From Dehalogenimonas sp. WBC-2 (GTDB lineage: Bacteria; Chloroflexota; Dehalococcoidia; Dehalococcoidales; Dehalococcoidaceae): a DNA stretch of 64,000 bases. The notes below the pieces were generated by a model. That model saw nothing but the letters and a program-made list of their open reading frames with translations, had not been told where the DNA came from and made no database searches. This document shows positions 9,422 through 17,987 of the stretch, piece by piece. Made by a program: the position numbers and the translations under genes. Within the stretch, counting starts at the first letter, position 1. Every line of letters starts with the position of its first letter. The DNA lies in contig CP011392.1 of the NCBI GenBank assembly GCA_001005265.1, forward strand, positions 1,485,902-1,549,901, given 5' to 3'.

Positions 9422-9874
9422 CTATTTACCATTTTCGAGGTCTTTAATCAACGCTTTCATCTCATCAATTTCCCTAAGTTGGGCTTCGATTATTTCATCA
9501 GCGAGTTCACGAACGCGAGGGTCAGAAATGTTAGCGCGCTCGCTGGTCAAAATTGCAATTGAATGATGCGGAATCATAGCTTTCATCCATGAAACATCTT
9601 CGATGGTGTCCTGGCTTCGGACTAGCCAAAGCGAGAGTATAAATATAATGGCACAACCAATATAAACCCCGATATTTATTCGGGTGTTAGTAAACATCTT
9701 TCTCATGAATGTCAGCATGACAATAGCCATCACAGCACCCATGATAAGCGCCATGTAAAATCGTGTCTCACTAAAATAAACGTGATCCAACTGATATGTG
9801 TTCAGATACATCAGCCCAAACATGAGCACGGTTGAGGTTGCAATCATGGCACCAAACTTGGCGTAGTTATTCAT
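9422..9874 (-). CDS. DUF305-type membrane protein
   Basis: A 150-residue protein with about four hydrophobic helices in the first 95 residues, followed by a soluble segment with MIPHHSIAILTSE. This histidine pattern resembles the DUF305 family, often linked with metal, particularly copper, handling. The start at 9874 was preferred over an in-frame start 12 codons upstream because AGGAGGG lies ten bases before it. The gene occupies the interval between the two tRNA-Arg 3'-end copies, so it may be cargo of a small integrated element. Function is not established. Confidence 0.75.
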   Translation of the reverse strand: MNNYAKFGAMIATSTVLMFGLMYLNTYQLDHVYFSETRFYMALIMGAVMAIVMLTFMRKMFTNTRINIGVYIGCAIIFILSLWLVRSQDTIEDVSWMKAMIPHHSIAILTSERANISDPRVRELADEIIEAQLREIDEMKALIKDLENGK

Positions 9875-10052
9875 AATAATCCCTCCTTTTTTTGTCAATA
9901 AATCCGCCAATCGTGGCTAAATCACACTTTCAAGTATACAGCACGCATTAAGCGGTAACCCAATTGCAACCAAGCTGAACTGTATTTGGATTGCAAAGGC
10001 TGGGACCCATCCCACTTACATAATTAAAACGGAAGGCAGATCCACGTCTGTT

Positions 10053-10082
10053 GTGAATTCGACTCTCACCAGGGGCACCATA
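10053..10082 (+). repeat. Direct repeat of the tRNA-Arg 3' end (putative att site)
   Basis: Thirty bases match 9112-9141 with a single A/G difference in the T-arm. No tRNA 5' portion is present, so this is not a second tRNA gene. Confidence 0.8.
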
Positions 10083-10160
10083 CCACTAACCCCCACCCCA
10101 CTTTGAGCGTTATAACTATCGGTTAAACAAAACCAGTTTATAATGAGTAGAGGTACCCTG

Positions 10161-11456
10161 ATGAAAAAAGTAATCCTGCCACTGTTTCTTTCCGCATTGA
10201 TGTTGGTCTCCGCCTGTGCCCGACCGAGTTACGGTGAAGAATTAAAATCCGATAAGACCCGACTGACACCTAATATCCCATCATCAGAAATGGCAGAATT
10301 AGTTGAGGGCAATACCGATTTTGCCATGGCACTGTATAAATTGCTCAAAGAAGATGATGGCAATATTTTTTATTCTCCCTACAGTATCTCTCTGGCATTA
10401 GCCATGACCTACGGTGGCGCCCGAGGTGAAACTGAACGGCAAATGGCCGAAGCGCTGCGGTTCACTCTGGAGCAACATAAACTACACGCCGCTTTGAATG
10501 TTTTGGATGCGGCTCTCAATTCACGGGGACAGGGAGCAAAAGGCAAAGGCGACGAACCATTTGAGTTAAAGGTGGTCAATGCTATCTGGGGGCAAAAGGA
10601 TTACCAGTTCCTGAATGAATATCTTGACCTACTGGCCGAGAACTACGGCGCCGGTCTGCGTATTCTGGATTTCATCAAAAACCCTGAGGCATCCCGCAAA
10701 GTAATCAATGACTGGGTAGCCAAAGAAACTGAGCAGCGGATAAAAGACCTGTTACCGCAGGGCAGCATAACCGACCTAACCAGACTGGTGCTGACAAACG
10801 CTATCTATTTTACCGGTAGCTGGTTGACCCCATTTTCTGAGGACGCGACGGACGACGGGATATTTAATCTTCTTGACGGACACCAAATCACCGTCTCTAT
10901 GATGCACCAGAATGAATCCATGGGTTATACCGAAGGCAATATTATGAAGAGTTCCTTCTTGCAGTCCGGCTACCAGGCGGTAGAACTAAAATACGACGGC
11001 GACGAACTATCAATGGTCATCCTATTACCGGAGACCGGCGGCTTCAGTGCCTTTGAAAACGCACTGGACGGGGCGACTCTGCAACAAATCATGGGCAATC
11101 TGGAGTCAAATACTGTCAGCCTGACGATGCCTAAATTTGAGTTTGATTCAGAATTTGATCTCAAATCAGCCCTGTCCGCGCTGGGTATGCCTATTGCTTT
11201 CAGCGACAGCGCTGATTTCTCCGGCATGAACGGTACAGGCGGGCTGTTAATCTCCGATGTGGTACACAAGGCATTCATTTCAGTTGATGAGGCAGGCACC
11301 GAGGCGGCGGCGGCGACCGGTATAGTGGTGGGAACAACCTCAGCGCCGATGGACCCGAAGACAATGACTCTTGACCGGCCGTTCATCTTTCTCATCCGAG
11401 ATATCGCCACTAATACCATATTGTTCACCGGCCGGGTGATGAACCCGATGGAATAA
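10161..11456 (+). CDS. Secreted lipoprotein serpin (serine protease inhibitor)
   Basis: The predicted protein has 431 residues from the ATG at 10161, which has AGAGG eight bases upstream; an in-frame ATG at 10143 is less likely. The leader MKKVILPLFLSALMLVSAC ends in a lipobox cysteine. The serpin fold is complete: NIFYSPYSISLALAMTYGGA, the hinge EAGTEAAAATG, and the C-terminal block DRPFIFLIRD...ILFTGRV. The alanine-rich hinge is the form expected for an inhibitory serpin, which traps a protease after cleavage of its loop. The target protease is unknown. Confidence 0.93.
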   Translation: MKKVILPLFLSALMLVSACARPSYGEELKSDKTRLTPNIPSSEMAELVEGNTDFAMALYKLLKEDDGNIFYSPYSISLALAMTYGGARGETERQMAEALRFTLEQHKLHAALNVLDAALNSRGQGAKGKGDEPFELKVVNAIWGQKDYQFLNEYLDLLAENYGAGLRILDFIKNPEASRKVINDWVAKETEQRIKDLLPQGSITDLTRLVLTNAIYFTGSWLTPFSEDATDDGIFNLLDGHQITVSMMHQNESMGYTEGNIMKSSFLQSGYQAVELKYDGDELSMVILLPETGGFSAFENALDGATLQQIMGNLESNTVSLTMPKFEFDSEFDLKSALSALGMPIAFSDSADFSGMNGTGGLLISDVVHKAFISVDEAGTEAAAATGIVVGTTSAPMDPKTMTLDRPFIFLIRDIATNTILFTGRVMNPME

Positions 11457-11467
11457 TTAACCCTGAT

Positions 11468-12853
11468 GTGGGTTATAATCTGTCTGTGCCCGATATATCG
11501 AGAATAAAAGCGGCATTCAGACGGCTGTGCAATAATTTAACCGGTCTTTTTATCCGGTATGACCGCTTGGCTTTGGCCGGGTTCATATTAATCATACTGT
11601 TGGGTGCGGCGGCAAGATTATGGGCTGCACCATTATCAGCCACTGAGGATGTCGCCCAATTCTGGTCGTTCGCACAACTATTCAAGGAACACGGCCTGGA
11701 CTTTTACCGCTATTCAAGCGGTACAGAACCGATTAACCCTATGGTCGGCTGGGGGTTTGTCTATCCGCCGGTCTGGCTGCTGATTCTAGGCTTGGCGCTG
11801 GCTGTAGTACCGGCAGCGCTGGCTGGAGCCAATTTTGTGGATACTGCCTGGCGCTTGGCTATGAAAACCCCTATTATCACCGCGGACATTGTGATAGGTA
11901 TTGTGCTTTTCATGGCGGTACCAGGTTCCCGCTGGCGCAAACTTATCTTCGCCAGCTTATGGCTGCTGAACCCGGCGGCATGGTATGAATCAGCGGTATT
12001 CGGACAATTTGACGCTATCGCGGCGGCTTTTCTCTTGGGAGCACTCATTCTCTTTGAGCGAGGGCATGACCGCTGGGCATTCGGAGTGGCAGCCCTGGCC
12101 GTACTGACCAAGCAACATACACTGTTGCCGGTGTTGTTTATGACGGCGGCGGTGATCCGGACTATGCCGTGGCGGCGCATGGCCGGCAACCTGGTGATTT
12201 TTGGCAGCGTGATCGCGATTATTTCATTGCCATTCATGATTACAGGGGCTGCGACGGAATACGTACGTGCAGTATTGTTGCCGGGACAATATCCAACTTA
12301 TCAGTACCCAATTCTCTACTCCTTCTCCGGCAGCGGCGCACTGGTGACTTATCTACACGATACATTCGGCTGGGATAACGCCGGGTGGCTCCAGATCAAT
12401 ACCCCACTGCTGGCTGCCACCGTAGCAGGCGGCCTGGCTATCACCTGGTTCAAGAAAATAACTCCGCTACGGGCGATGTTAGTGGGCATACTTCTTTTCA
12501 TCGCTATTTTTTACAGAATCAACTATCAATATCTAATAATATTCATCCCTCTGGCAATCCTGGCTGCCTCAAGAACCAAGTATCTGTCCGAGCGCGTTAT
12601 CAGCCTGGGGCTGGCATTAGTACCGGCTATCTGGCTGTGGCTGTTCAAGGTCTCATTCTGGTTCAACCTAATGTCGCCTGTATTTCCTAACGTAGAGCCG
12701 TTATTTGAGCGCATCGGCTGGAATCATATAGGTTTGCCGGATCACTACTACGTAATCCTGGCCTTGTCCATCATGCTGCTGGCATTAGCTTACGTGATAT
12801 ATACTTTCACCCGATGGCGTCTGCCGAGTGAATCAACATCTAATATCGAATGA
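11468..12853 (+). CDS. Polytopic membrane glycosyltransferase-like protein (GT-C type)
   Basis: A 461-residue protein with about ten membrane helices. Early in the sequence is an extracytoplasmic loop with acidic residues after the first helix (SATEDVAQFWSFAQ), then a YPPVW segment, NPAAWYESAVFGQFDAI and LTKQHTLLPVL. This arrangement is typical of GT-C enzymes that use polyprenyl-phosphate sugars on the outer face of the membrane. The start is a GTG just after the serpin stop; a second GTG at 11486 is an alternative. Substrate and product cannot be told from sequence. Confidence 0.65.
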   Translation: MGYNLSVPDISRIKAAFRRLCNNLTGLFIRYDRLALAGFILIILLGAAARLWAAPLSATEDVAQFWSFAQLFKEHGLDFYRYSSGTEPINPMVGWGFVYPPVWLLILGLALAVVPAALAGANFVDTAWRLAMKTPIITADIVIGIVLFMAVPGSRWRKLIFASLWLLNPAAWYESAVFGQFDAIAAAFLLGALILFERGHDRWAFGVAALAVLTKQHTLLPVLFMTAAVIRTMPWRRMAGNLVIFGSVIAIISLPFMITGAATEYVRAVLLPGQYPTYQYPILYSFSGSGALVTYLHDTFGWDNAGWLQINTPLLAATVAGGLAITWFKKITPLRAMLVGILLFIAIFYRINYQYLIIFIPLAILAASRTKYLSERVISLGLALVPAIWLWLFKVSFWFNLMSPVFPNVEPLFERIGWNHIGLPDHYYVILALSIMLLALAYVIYTFTRWRLPSESTSNIE

Positions 12854-12942
12854 TCTGAACCCCGGTCAAACATTAGTTTGGCAAAAACCATTGCACTAAG
12901 ATAGAATCTCCACATGAAAATATGTAGCCGGGCCGGAGCCGG

Positions 12943-13773
12943 ATGAGAGCGATCCTTAATCGTCTGTTCATTTTACTTGGGATATTGCTGGTTATTGTGG
13001 CGACCGGCACTTTCGGCTTTGTGGCACTGGAAGGATTGTCCGCCTTTGAGTCTCTGTATTTAACCGTCAGCACAATCACCACTGTCGGCTACGGCGATAT
13101 CGTGCCTTACACCACAGGCGGCCGATTACTGGCTATGGCCATCGTGGTCATAGGTTTCACTTTCTTTACCGGCGTGGTGGTCACCAGCGTTCAACTGGTT
13201 TTTGAACGGCGGGAGGAAAACCACCGGACACAACAATTAAGTACTCTGACAACCCTGTTCTTTAATGAGGTCGGCAATTCACTTATAAAATTACTGGGAA
13301 AATGCGATACCGCTATAGACCAAATTGAAGAGATAGTACCTGCTGGCGAGGTCTGGACGGAAGAGGATTTTTCCCGGTTATCGAACACTCTGAAGCATCA
13401 TCCCTGCGATGTTAATATAAGATGTCTCGACATTGAAGGTTTGCAGAAATTGTTTGCCTCCCCTTTGCTCTTAAAACTCCTTGAAAGTCCCCATATCTTT
13501 GATCACGCGCTATTCAACGGACTGCTGAGGGCAATCTTTCATTTCCAGGATGAACTGGAAGCCCATCAATCTTTCTCACATCTGAGCGAGGTGAAGACCA
13601 GCCATATCTCCACCGATCTCAAGAAAGTGTATCAACCCTTAACCAAGTTGTGGGTGGAGCACATGTGCTATCTGAAAAAGCTGTACCCGATCCTTTTTTT
13701 AACAGTGCTTGAAACTAATCCTTTCAAGAAAGAATCCGGTGCAGCGGCGACTCCTGCCACGGAGATTTTGTAG
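12943..13773 (+). CDS. Two-helix potassium channel with cytoplasmic domain
   Basis: Residues 1-85 form helix, pore loop and helix, with the potassium selectivity filter TTVGYGD near residues 46-52 and the preceding FESLYLTVSTI. The remaining 190 residues are soluble and do not show a recognisable RCK/TrkA nucleotide-binding motif, so the gating domain is unassigned. The protein is expected to act in the cytoplasmic membrane as a K+ channel. The gene has its own upstream gap and is followed by rubrerythrin. Confidence 0.85.
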   Translation: MRAILNRLFILLGILLVIVATGTFGFVALEGLSAFESLYLTVSTITTVGYGDIVPYTTGGRLLAMAIVVIGFTFFTGVVVTSVQLVFERREENHRTQQLSTLTTLFFNEVGNSLIKLLGKCDTAIDQIEEIVPAGEVWTEEDFSRLSNTLKHHPCDVNIRCLDIEGLQKLFASPLLLKLLESPHIFDHALFNGLLRAIFHFQDELEAHQSFSHLSEVKTSHISTDLKKVYQPLTKLWVEHMCYLKKLYPILFLTVLETNPFKKESGAAATPATEIL

Positions 13774-13828
13774 TCAGCCGCTGTCATTGGTATCATACTT
13801 AATACGATCTTTCAAAGGAGAAACTAAA

Positions 13829-14404
13829 ATGAAATCAATTAAAGGTACTCAGACCGAGAAAAACCTGCTGGCGTCGTTTGCCGGCGAATCCCAGGCCCGT
13901 AACCGCTACACCTTTTTTGCCAGTGTCGCCAAAAAAGAGGGTTATGAGCAGATCGCTAATATCTTCACCGAAACCGCCGGTAATGAAAAGGAACACGCTG
14001 AAATATTCTTCAAATATCTGGAGGGCGGTGATGTTGAGATAACAGCATCGTATCCCGCGGGAGTGATCGGGCATACCCAGGCCAATCTGGAGGCTGCGGC
14101 TGACGGTGAGCATCTGGAATGGAACATACTCTACGCTGATTTTGAAGCAGTGGCGGCCAAGGAAGGTTTCCATCAGATTGCCACGTCATTTAAAGAGATT
14201 GCCGAAGTGGAGGAGTTTCACGAGCGGCGCTATCGCAAGCTTGCCCAGAATATTAGCAAACATGAGGTTTTCAAACGCCCGGCGACGGTCAAATGGCACT
14301 GCACCAATTGCGGTTACGTCCACGAAAGCACGGAGGCGCCGGAAGAATGCCCCGCCTGTAAACACCCACGGGCTTATTATGAACTCCTGGCTGAAAACTG
14401 GTAG
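13829..14404 (+). CDS. rbr: Rubrerythrin
   Basis: A 191-residue non-haem iron protein that reduces hydrogen peroxide in anaerobes. The diiron helices contain ESQARNRY, GNEKEHAE, EAVAAKEGF and EVEEFHERRY, and the C-terminal rubredoxin-like module has CTNCG and CPACKHPRAYYE. The start at 13829 has AAAGGAG nine bases upstream; the frame extends further 5' but without a site. It lies close to catalase and a desulforedoxin-domain gene, which together make an oxidative-stress group. Confidence 0.96.
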   Translation: MKSIKGTQTEKNLLASFAGESQARNRYTFFASVAKKEGYEQIANIFTETAGNEKEHAEIFFKYLEGGDVEITASYPAGVIGHTQANLEAAADGEHLEWNILYADFEAVAAKEGFHQIATSFKEIAEVEEFHERRYRKLAQNISKHEVFKRPATVKWHCTNCGYVHESTEAPEECPACKHPRAYYELLAENW

Positions 14405-14418
14405 AAACAGGTGGAGTG

Positions 14419-14697
14419 ATGGCCTTAAAACAAATAAAGACCGATTCAAAATCGGTCGCCGACGTTGGGGAATCTGTTCCGAGCAACTTCAAGTTCGGAA
14501 TTATTGTTGCGGTGGCTCTGGTGTGGGCAGAGTTCATACACTCTGTTCTGGATACGGTATTTTCTTCAATAAATCTGCCGGGTGGTCCAATTATCAGTGG
14601 GCTAATCATCGCGATATTGGTGACTTTGTTAGCTTTAGGGCTGCTTCTTGGCTACCGAAAGTTTGTTGGGTTGTTGAAAAGAATAAGATTGCGATAA
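14419..14697 (+). CDS. Small two-helix membrane protein
   Basis: A 92-residue protein with a polar N-terminus of about 27 residues, a helix (GIIVAVALVWAEFIHSVL), a short loop with LPGGP, a second helix (IISGLIIAILVTLLALGLLLG) and a basic tail. It starts 14 bases after the rubrerythrin stop and probably shares its transcript. I do not recognise the family. A role in the same stress response is only a positional inference. Confidence 0.6.
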   Translation: MALKQIKTDSKSVADVGESVPSNFKFGIIVAVALVWAEFIHSVLDTVFSSINLPGGPIISGLIIAILVTLLALGLLLGYRKFVGLLKRIRLR

Positions 14698-14724
14698 AAG
14701 AATTATCCAAGTAACCGTGGAACC

Positions 14725-14754
14725 AAGGAGGCCAGTTAGAACACTGGCCTCCTT
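14725..14754. terminator. Bidirectional hairpin between convergent genes
   Basis: AAGGAGGCCAGT pairs perfectly with ACTGGCCTCCTT around six bases. It lies between the plus-strand membrane gene and the minus-strand catalase gene and can serve both, although the T-runs are weak. Confidence 0.75.
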
Positions 14755-14773
14755 GAAATTTCAGTTTTAACCT

Positions 14774-16282
14774 TTAGTCTAAAGTGGCTTTTGCCCGATC
14801 TTCCGATGACATCTCTGCCAGCCGTTTGACCTGGTTCACATCAAGACCCAATCCTTTGGCAACACGTGTGCCATATTCAGCGTCGGACTTGAAGAAAACT
14901 GCCGACTGACGCAGTTGTATGCGTTTCAGAGCGTTACAGAGGTGGGTGGTGATGTTGCCGACAAGGTGCTCTCTGTCCTTATCAGTCATCACCCTGCGAT
15001 ACAGCTCCCCGGCCTGGAAGAAATCATCATTAGGGTGTATGTACGGCTGGCGCGCCGCTTGCCCGGAAACCTTAAATGGCGGCTCACCGGTATCCGGTTT
15101 GGGTTCGGGGCCGCCAAAGCTGTTGGGGTAGTAGTTTGGGGCGTCACTGCTGTTATCGCCGTAAGCCATGTGGCCGTCACGCTGGTAGTTATTAACAGCG
15201 TTCTTTGGACGGTTGATCGGCAACAGTTGATAGTTGGTTCCCAAGCGGTGCAGGTGGGTATCGTGATAGGAAAAGAGACGGCCCTGAAGCAACTTGTCAG
15301 GAGACGCGGCGATACCCGGGACAAAATTAGCCGGTGAAAAGGCCGCTTGCTCAACCTCAGCGAAATAGTTATTGGGGTTTTTATTGAGCACCAACCGCCC
15401 TATTGGGATTGGTCTGACATCACCATGGAACCACACTTTGGTAACATCGAACGGGTCGAAACGGTACTTATCCGCTTGCTCCGGAGTCATTATCTGCATT
15501 TCTAACCGCCATGAAGGAAACTCTCCACGTTCTATAGCTTGAGCTAAGTCACGGGTGGCATGATCAGGGTCCTTCCCCTTAGTCTCAGTCGCCTCATCAC
15601 GAGTCAGGTTCTGAATACGCTGTTCGGTCATAAAATGATATTTTACCCAGAAGTATTCACCCTTGGCGTTGTACCATTTGTAGGTATGGCTGCTATAGCC
15701 GTGCATATGGCGGAATGTTTTTGGCGTTCCCCGATCTGAAAACAGAATGGTGACCTGATGGACGGATTCCGGCGTCAGTGACAGGAAATCCCAGAACATA
15801 TTAGCATCTTTCAGGTTATTGCCCGGGTGACGTTTTTGGGTATGGATAAAATCAGGGAATTTCAGCGGATCCCGGATGAAAAAGACAGGGGTGTTATTCC
15901 CGGTCATGTCATAATTGCCATCTTCTGTATAGAACTTGAGAGCAAATCCGCGGGGGTCACGTTCGGCGTCTGCAGAACCTCTTTCACCGCCGACGGTTGA
16001 GAAACGGGCAAAAACTTCGGTGCGTTTGCCAATTTCAGATAAGAACTTAGCCTTGGTGTATCTGGTAACGTCTGCCGTTACCTCGAAGTAACCATGGGCT
16101 CCAGCGCCCTTGGCATGGACGACGCGTTCCGGTATTCTCTCCCGGTCGAAATGCCCCAGTTTTTCCAACAGATGTGTATCCTGCATCAGTATAGGGCCGG
16201 GATTGCCGGCAGTAGTGGAGTTCTGGTCATTCTCTACTGGAGCGCCAAAACCAGTGGTGTAGGTCTTCTTGGTGTCTTTCAT
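14774..16282 (-). CDS. katA: Haem catalase
   Basis: A 502-residue monofunctional catalase (2 H2O2 to 2 H2O + O2). The distal histidine lies in [13 protein letters not shown], and the proximal haem tyrosine lies in [14 protein letters not shown]. The [19 protein letters not shown] block is also present, so the fold is complete and of the small-subunit type. The start at 16282 follows AGGAGGTC; an in-frame ATG seven codons upstream is less likely. A catalase in a presumed strict anaerobe suggests protection during oxygen exposure. Confidence 0.96.
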   Translation of the reverse strand: MKDTKKTYTTGFGAPVENDQNSTTAGNPGPILMQDTHLLEKLGHFDRERIPERVVHAKGAGAHGYFEVTADVTRYTKAKFLSEIGKRTEVFARFSTVGGERGSADAERDPRGFALKFYTEDGNYDMTGNNTPVFFIRDPLKFPDFIHTQKRHPGNNLKDANMFWDFLSLTPESVHQVTILFSDRGTPKTFRHMHGYSSHTYKWYNAKGEYFWVKYHFMTEQRIQNLTRDEATETKGKDPDHATRDLAQAIERGEFPSWRLEMQIMTPEQADKYRFDPFDVTKVWFHGDVRPIPIGRLVLNKNPNNYFAEVEQAAFSPANFVPGIAASPDKLLQGRLFSYHDTHLHRLGTNYQLLPINRPKNAVNNYQRDGHMAYGDNSSDAPNYYPNSFGGPEPKPDTGEPPFKVSGQAARQPYIHPNDDFFQAGELYRRVMTDKDREHLVGNITTHLCNALKRIQLRQSAVFFKSDAEYGTRVAKGLGLDVNQVKRLAEMSSEDRAKATLD

Positions 16283-16414
16283 AAGACCTCCTGTCTTTAC
16301 CATTGTTAAGGAATCTTGTTATCCAAAAGGTGCTTTAAAGTTATCAGTGATCCGTCATGGGTTTCCGGTAGAAGCGGTTATAAATTTACTAATGTCCGGA
16401 TACTCTTGGCGGAT

Positions 16415-16546
16415 CTATTTTTCTGCCTTAATTTCCTCCATGTCTTCCCCGCAACAAACCAAAGTTCCGCCTCCGACTTTAGTGACCACAACCTCATTGC
16501 CGCAAACATTGCACCGGTATTTCTCACCATTTTTTTTAACTGCCAT
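16415..16546 (-). CDS. Desulforedoxin-domain protein (short)
   Basis: A 43-residue protein consisting almost only of a desulforedoxin iron centre: CNVCG, then VCCGEDM. It corresponds to the N-terminal domain of desulfoferrodoxin without the superoxide-reducing domain. The start at 16546 is supported by AAAGGAG seven bases upstream; a longer frame to 16603 lacks a site. It reads in the same direction as catalase and lies just upstream of it, so the two may be co-transcribed as an oxygen-defence pair. Confidence 0.8.
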   Translation of the reverse strand: MAVKKNGEKYRCNVCGNEVVVTKVGGGTLVCCGEDMEEIKAEK

Positions 16547-16802
16547 AATACTTCTCCTTTTATTCCCGATTATTGTGAGTTCACACAGACCGTAGAAATC
16601 CAAGTTGAGGACCTGCTTAAATTATACGGCATGTCACACTGGTCACCAAAAAATAACTTGCACGCAGATTTCTAGCAATAAACTGGAGACGAGGTATCAA
16701 TGGTGTATCGCTAAGGAGCTTGGACCAGTTCTAATTGATTTTTAGGGTCAAGCTCTACTTTAAGTTGTAAAATCATGTGTATTGAACCTGTGTAAACCCC
16801 TC

Positions 16803-16844
16803 TTGACACCTAAAATCGGCAGATGTATACTATTACAAATAGTA
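16803..16844 (+). promoter_or_regulatory. Consensus promoter with overlapping palindrome (dtxR autoregulation)
   Basis: TTGACA (16803-16808) is followed after 17 bases by TATACT (16826-16831). The inverted repeat TACTATT-ACA-AATAGTA (16828-16844) overlaps the -10 box. This is the expected position for an operator repressed by the metal regulator encoded just downstream. Occupancy is inferred. Confidence 0.7.
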
Positions 16845-16866
16845 AGGGGCGTCTAACTATATTAGT

Positions 16867-17322
16867 ATGATAAACGGCACTGTCGATAAAGAAAAACCGT
16901 CTTCCAGCTTGGAAGATTACCTTGAAGCAATCGCCGCTTTGAAAAAAGGAGGCGGTGTTGCCACAGTCACAGGGCTCAGTGAAATGCTGAGAGTAAAAAA
17001 ACCCAGTGTGGACTGGGCTTTGAAAAAACTTGCCCGTGAGGGGTATGTTGTTCACGAACGTTATGGCGATATAGATTTGACTCCCAGTGGTGCAAATATC
17101 GCCGGGGAAGTGATGCGGCGTCATCAGGCTTTATATTATTTCTTGACCGAGATATTGAATGTTTCTCCGGACATTGCCGAAAAGGACGCATGCCGTATGG
17201 AACACGCGTTAAGCAGACCCAGTATAAGCCAGCTGGAGAAATTTATTGAATTTATTAATCAGCAGCATCCGGGGCGTATTGATTGGGAGAATGTTTATCA
17301 GGAGCGAGAAACGAAAGGATAG
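16867..17322 (+). CDS. DtxR/MntR-family metal-dependent repressor
   Basis: A 151-residue regulator with an N-terminal winged helix (LEDYLEAIAALKK, LRVKKPSVDWALKKL, GYVVHERYGDIDLTPSG). The metal-binding dimer domain contains RRHQ and DACRMEHALS, where His, Cys, Glu and His are the usual ligands. It lacks the C-terminal SH3-like domain, as in MntR-sized members. Bound Fe2+ or Mn2+ should activate DNA binding. It stands directly before a Feo operon preceded by a DtxR-box-like sequence, so iron-dependent repression of ferrous uptake is the likely job. Confidence 0.9.
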   Translation: MINGTVDKEKPSSSLEDYLEAIAALKKGGGVATVTGLSEMLRVKKPSVDWALKKLAREGYVVHERYGDIDLTPSGANIAGEVMRRHQALYYFLTEILNVSPDIAEKDACRMEHALSRPSISQLEKFIEFINQQHPGRIDWENVYQERETKG

Positions 17323-17348
17323 AAGCCGGTTTTTTTTACTTAATGAAG

Positions 17349-17367
17349 TAAGGTGAGCCTAACTTTT
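17349..17367 (+). promoter_or_regulatory. DtxR/IdeR-type iron box upstream of feoA
   Basis: The 19 bases TAAGGTGAGCCTAACTTTT agree with the known actinobacterial DtxR/IdeR consensus at 16 positions by my count. The site lies between the DtxR-family gene and the first feoA. Repression of the Feo operon under iron sufficiency is therefore predicted. Confidence 0.65.
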
Positions 17368-17498
17368 ATATATCCGGGGATAGCATAATGAATATCAATA
17401 TACAAACACGGCAATGCCAGCGAATAGCTTTTATGAAACAAATCACAGGGGGTGAATCAATGCATGTCATGAAATCATTCATTAAAGGAGGAAAGAAT

Positions 17499-17729
17499 AT
17501 GTCAGTTGGAAAAATGAGCGAACTGAAAAAAGGAGAAAGGGGCAAGATTGTTTCTATCAGTAGCGGCAGTTTTCGCCAGCGTCTGCTTGGTATGGGGCTT
17601 GTCACCGGAAGTGAAGTAGAGATGATTGGAGTTGCACCCCTTGGTGATCCAATTGAAGTAAAAATCAAAGGTTATAATCTTACCTTGCGCAAGAACGAAG
17701 CCGCCACTATTACTGTTGAGGTGATGTAA
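17499..17729 (+). CDS. feoA: FeoA-domain protein, first copy
   Basis: A 76-residue SH3-like protein with KMSELKKGERGKIVSIS, RQRLLGMGLVTGSEVEM and a closing LTLRKNEAATITV, typical of FeoA. FeoA is a small cytoplasmic partner of the ferrous transporter FeoB. The chosen ATG has AAAGGAGG close upstream. Two in-frame ATGs at 17388 and 17460, the latter with GGGGGTGA before it, could add a non-homologous leader. It abuts the second feoA with no gap. Confidence 0.9.
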   Translation: MSVGKMSELKKGERGKIVSISSGSFRQRLLGMGLVTGSEVEMIGVAPLGDPIEVKIKGYNLTLRKNEAATITVEVM

Positions 17730-17987
17730 ATGGTAATTCGTGAAACTGAAACAAGTATGCCGTTACCTTGTGCCCCACCCGGACAGGTCATGGAAATCTC
17801 AACGATCATTGGCGGACACGGTTTGTGCCAGAAACTCACCTCAATGGGTATTATCCCCGGTTCTTGTATCAAGGTTAATGAAGGGCATCGTTCCGGTCCG
17901 TTGATAATTGATATCAAGGGTTCACGCATTGCACTGGGATGTGGAGTCGCCCAAAAAATAATGGTTAAGGAGAGAAAGGATGGATAA
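17730..17987 (+). CDS. feoA: FeoA-domain protein, second copy
   Basis: An 85-residue FeoA-like domain with a short N-terminal extension. Core features are GLCQKLTSMGIIPGSCIKV and SRIALGCGVAQKIMV. It begins immediately after the first feoA stop and overlaps the feoB start by eight bases, so translation is probably coupled. Two consecutive feoA genes before feoB are common in anaerobes and may form a heteromeric regulator of the transporter. Confidence 0.88.
   Translation: MVIRETETSMPLPCAPPGQVMEISTIIGGHGLCQKLTSMGIIPGSCIKVNEGHRSGPLIIDIKGSRIALGCGVAQKIMVKERKDG

Larger units (their letters stand above)
9112..10082. mobile_element. Small putative integrated element bounded by tRNA-Arg 3'-end repeats
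   Basis: The last 28 bases of tRNA-Arg plus two flanking bases (9112-9141) are repeated at 10053-10082 with one mismatch. This is the pattern left when an element integrates into a tRNA 3' end and restores the gene. The 0.9-kb interval carries one gene, a minus-strand DUF305 protein, and no integrase. It is therefore a remnant, a passenger cassette or the product of a later deletion. A weaker degenerate match to the tRNA flank (GGGCACC..TTTTGAAC) lies at about 9349-9367. Confidence 0.6.
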
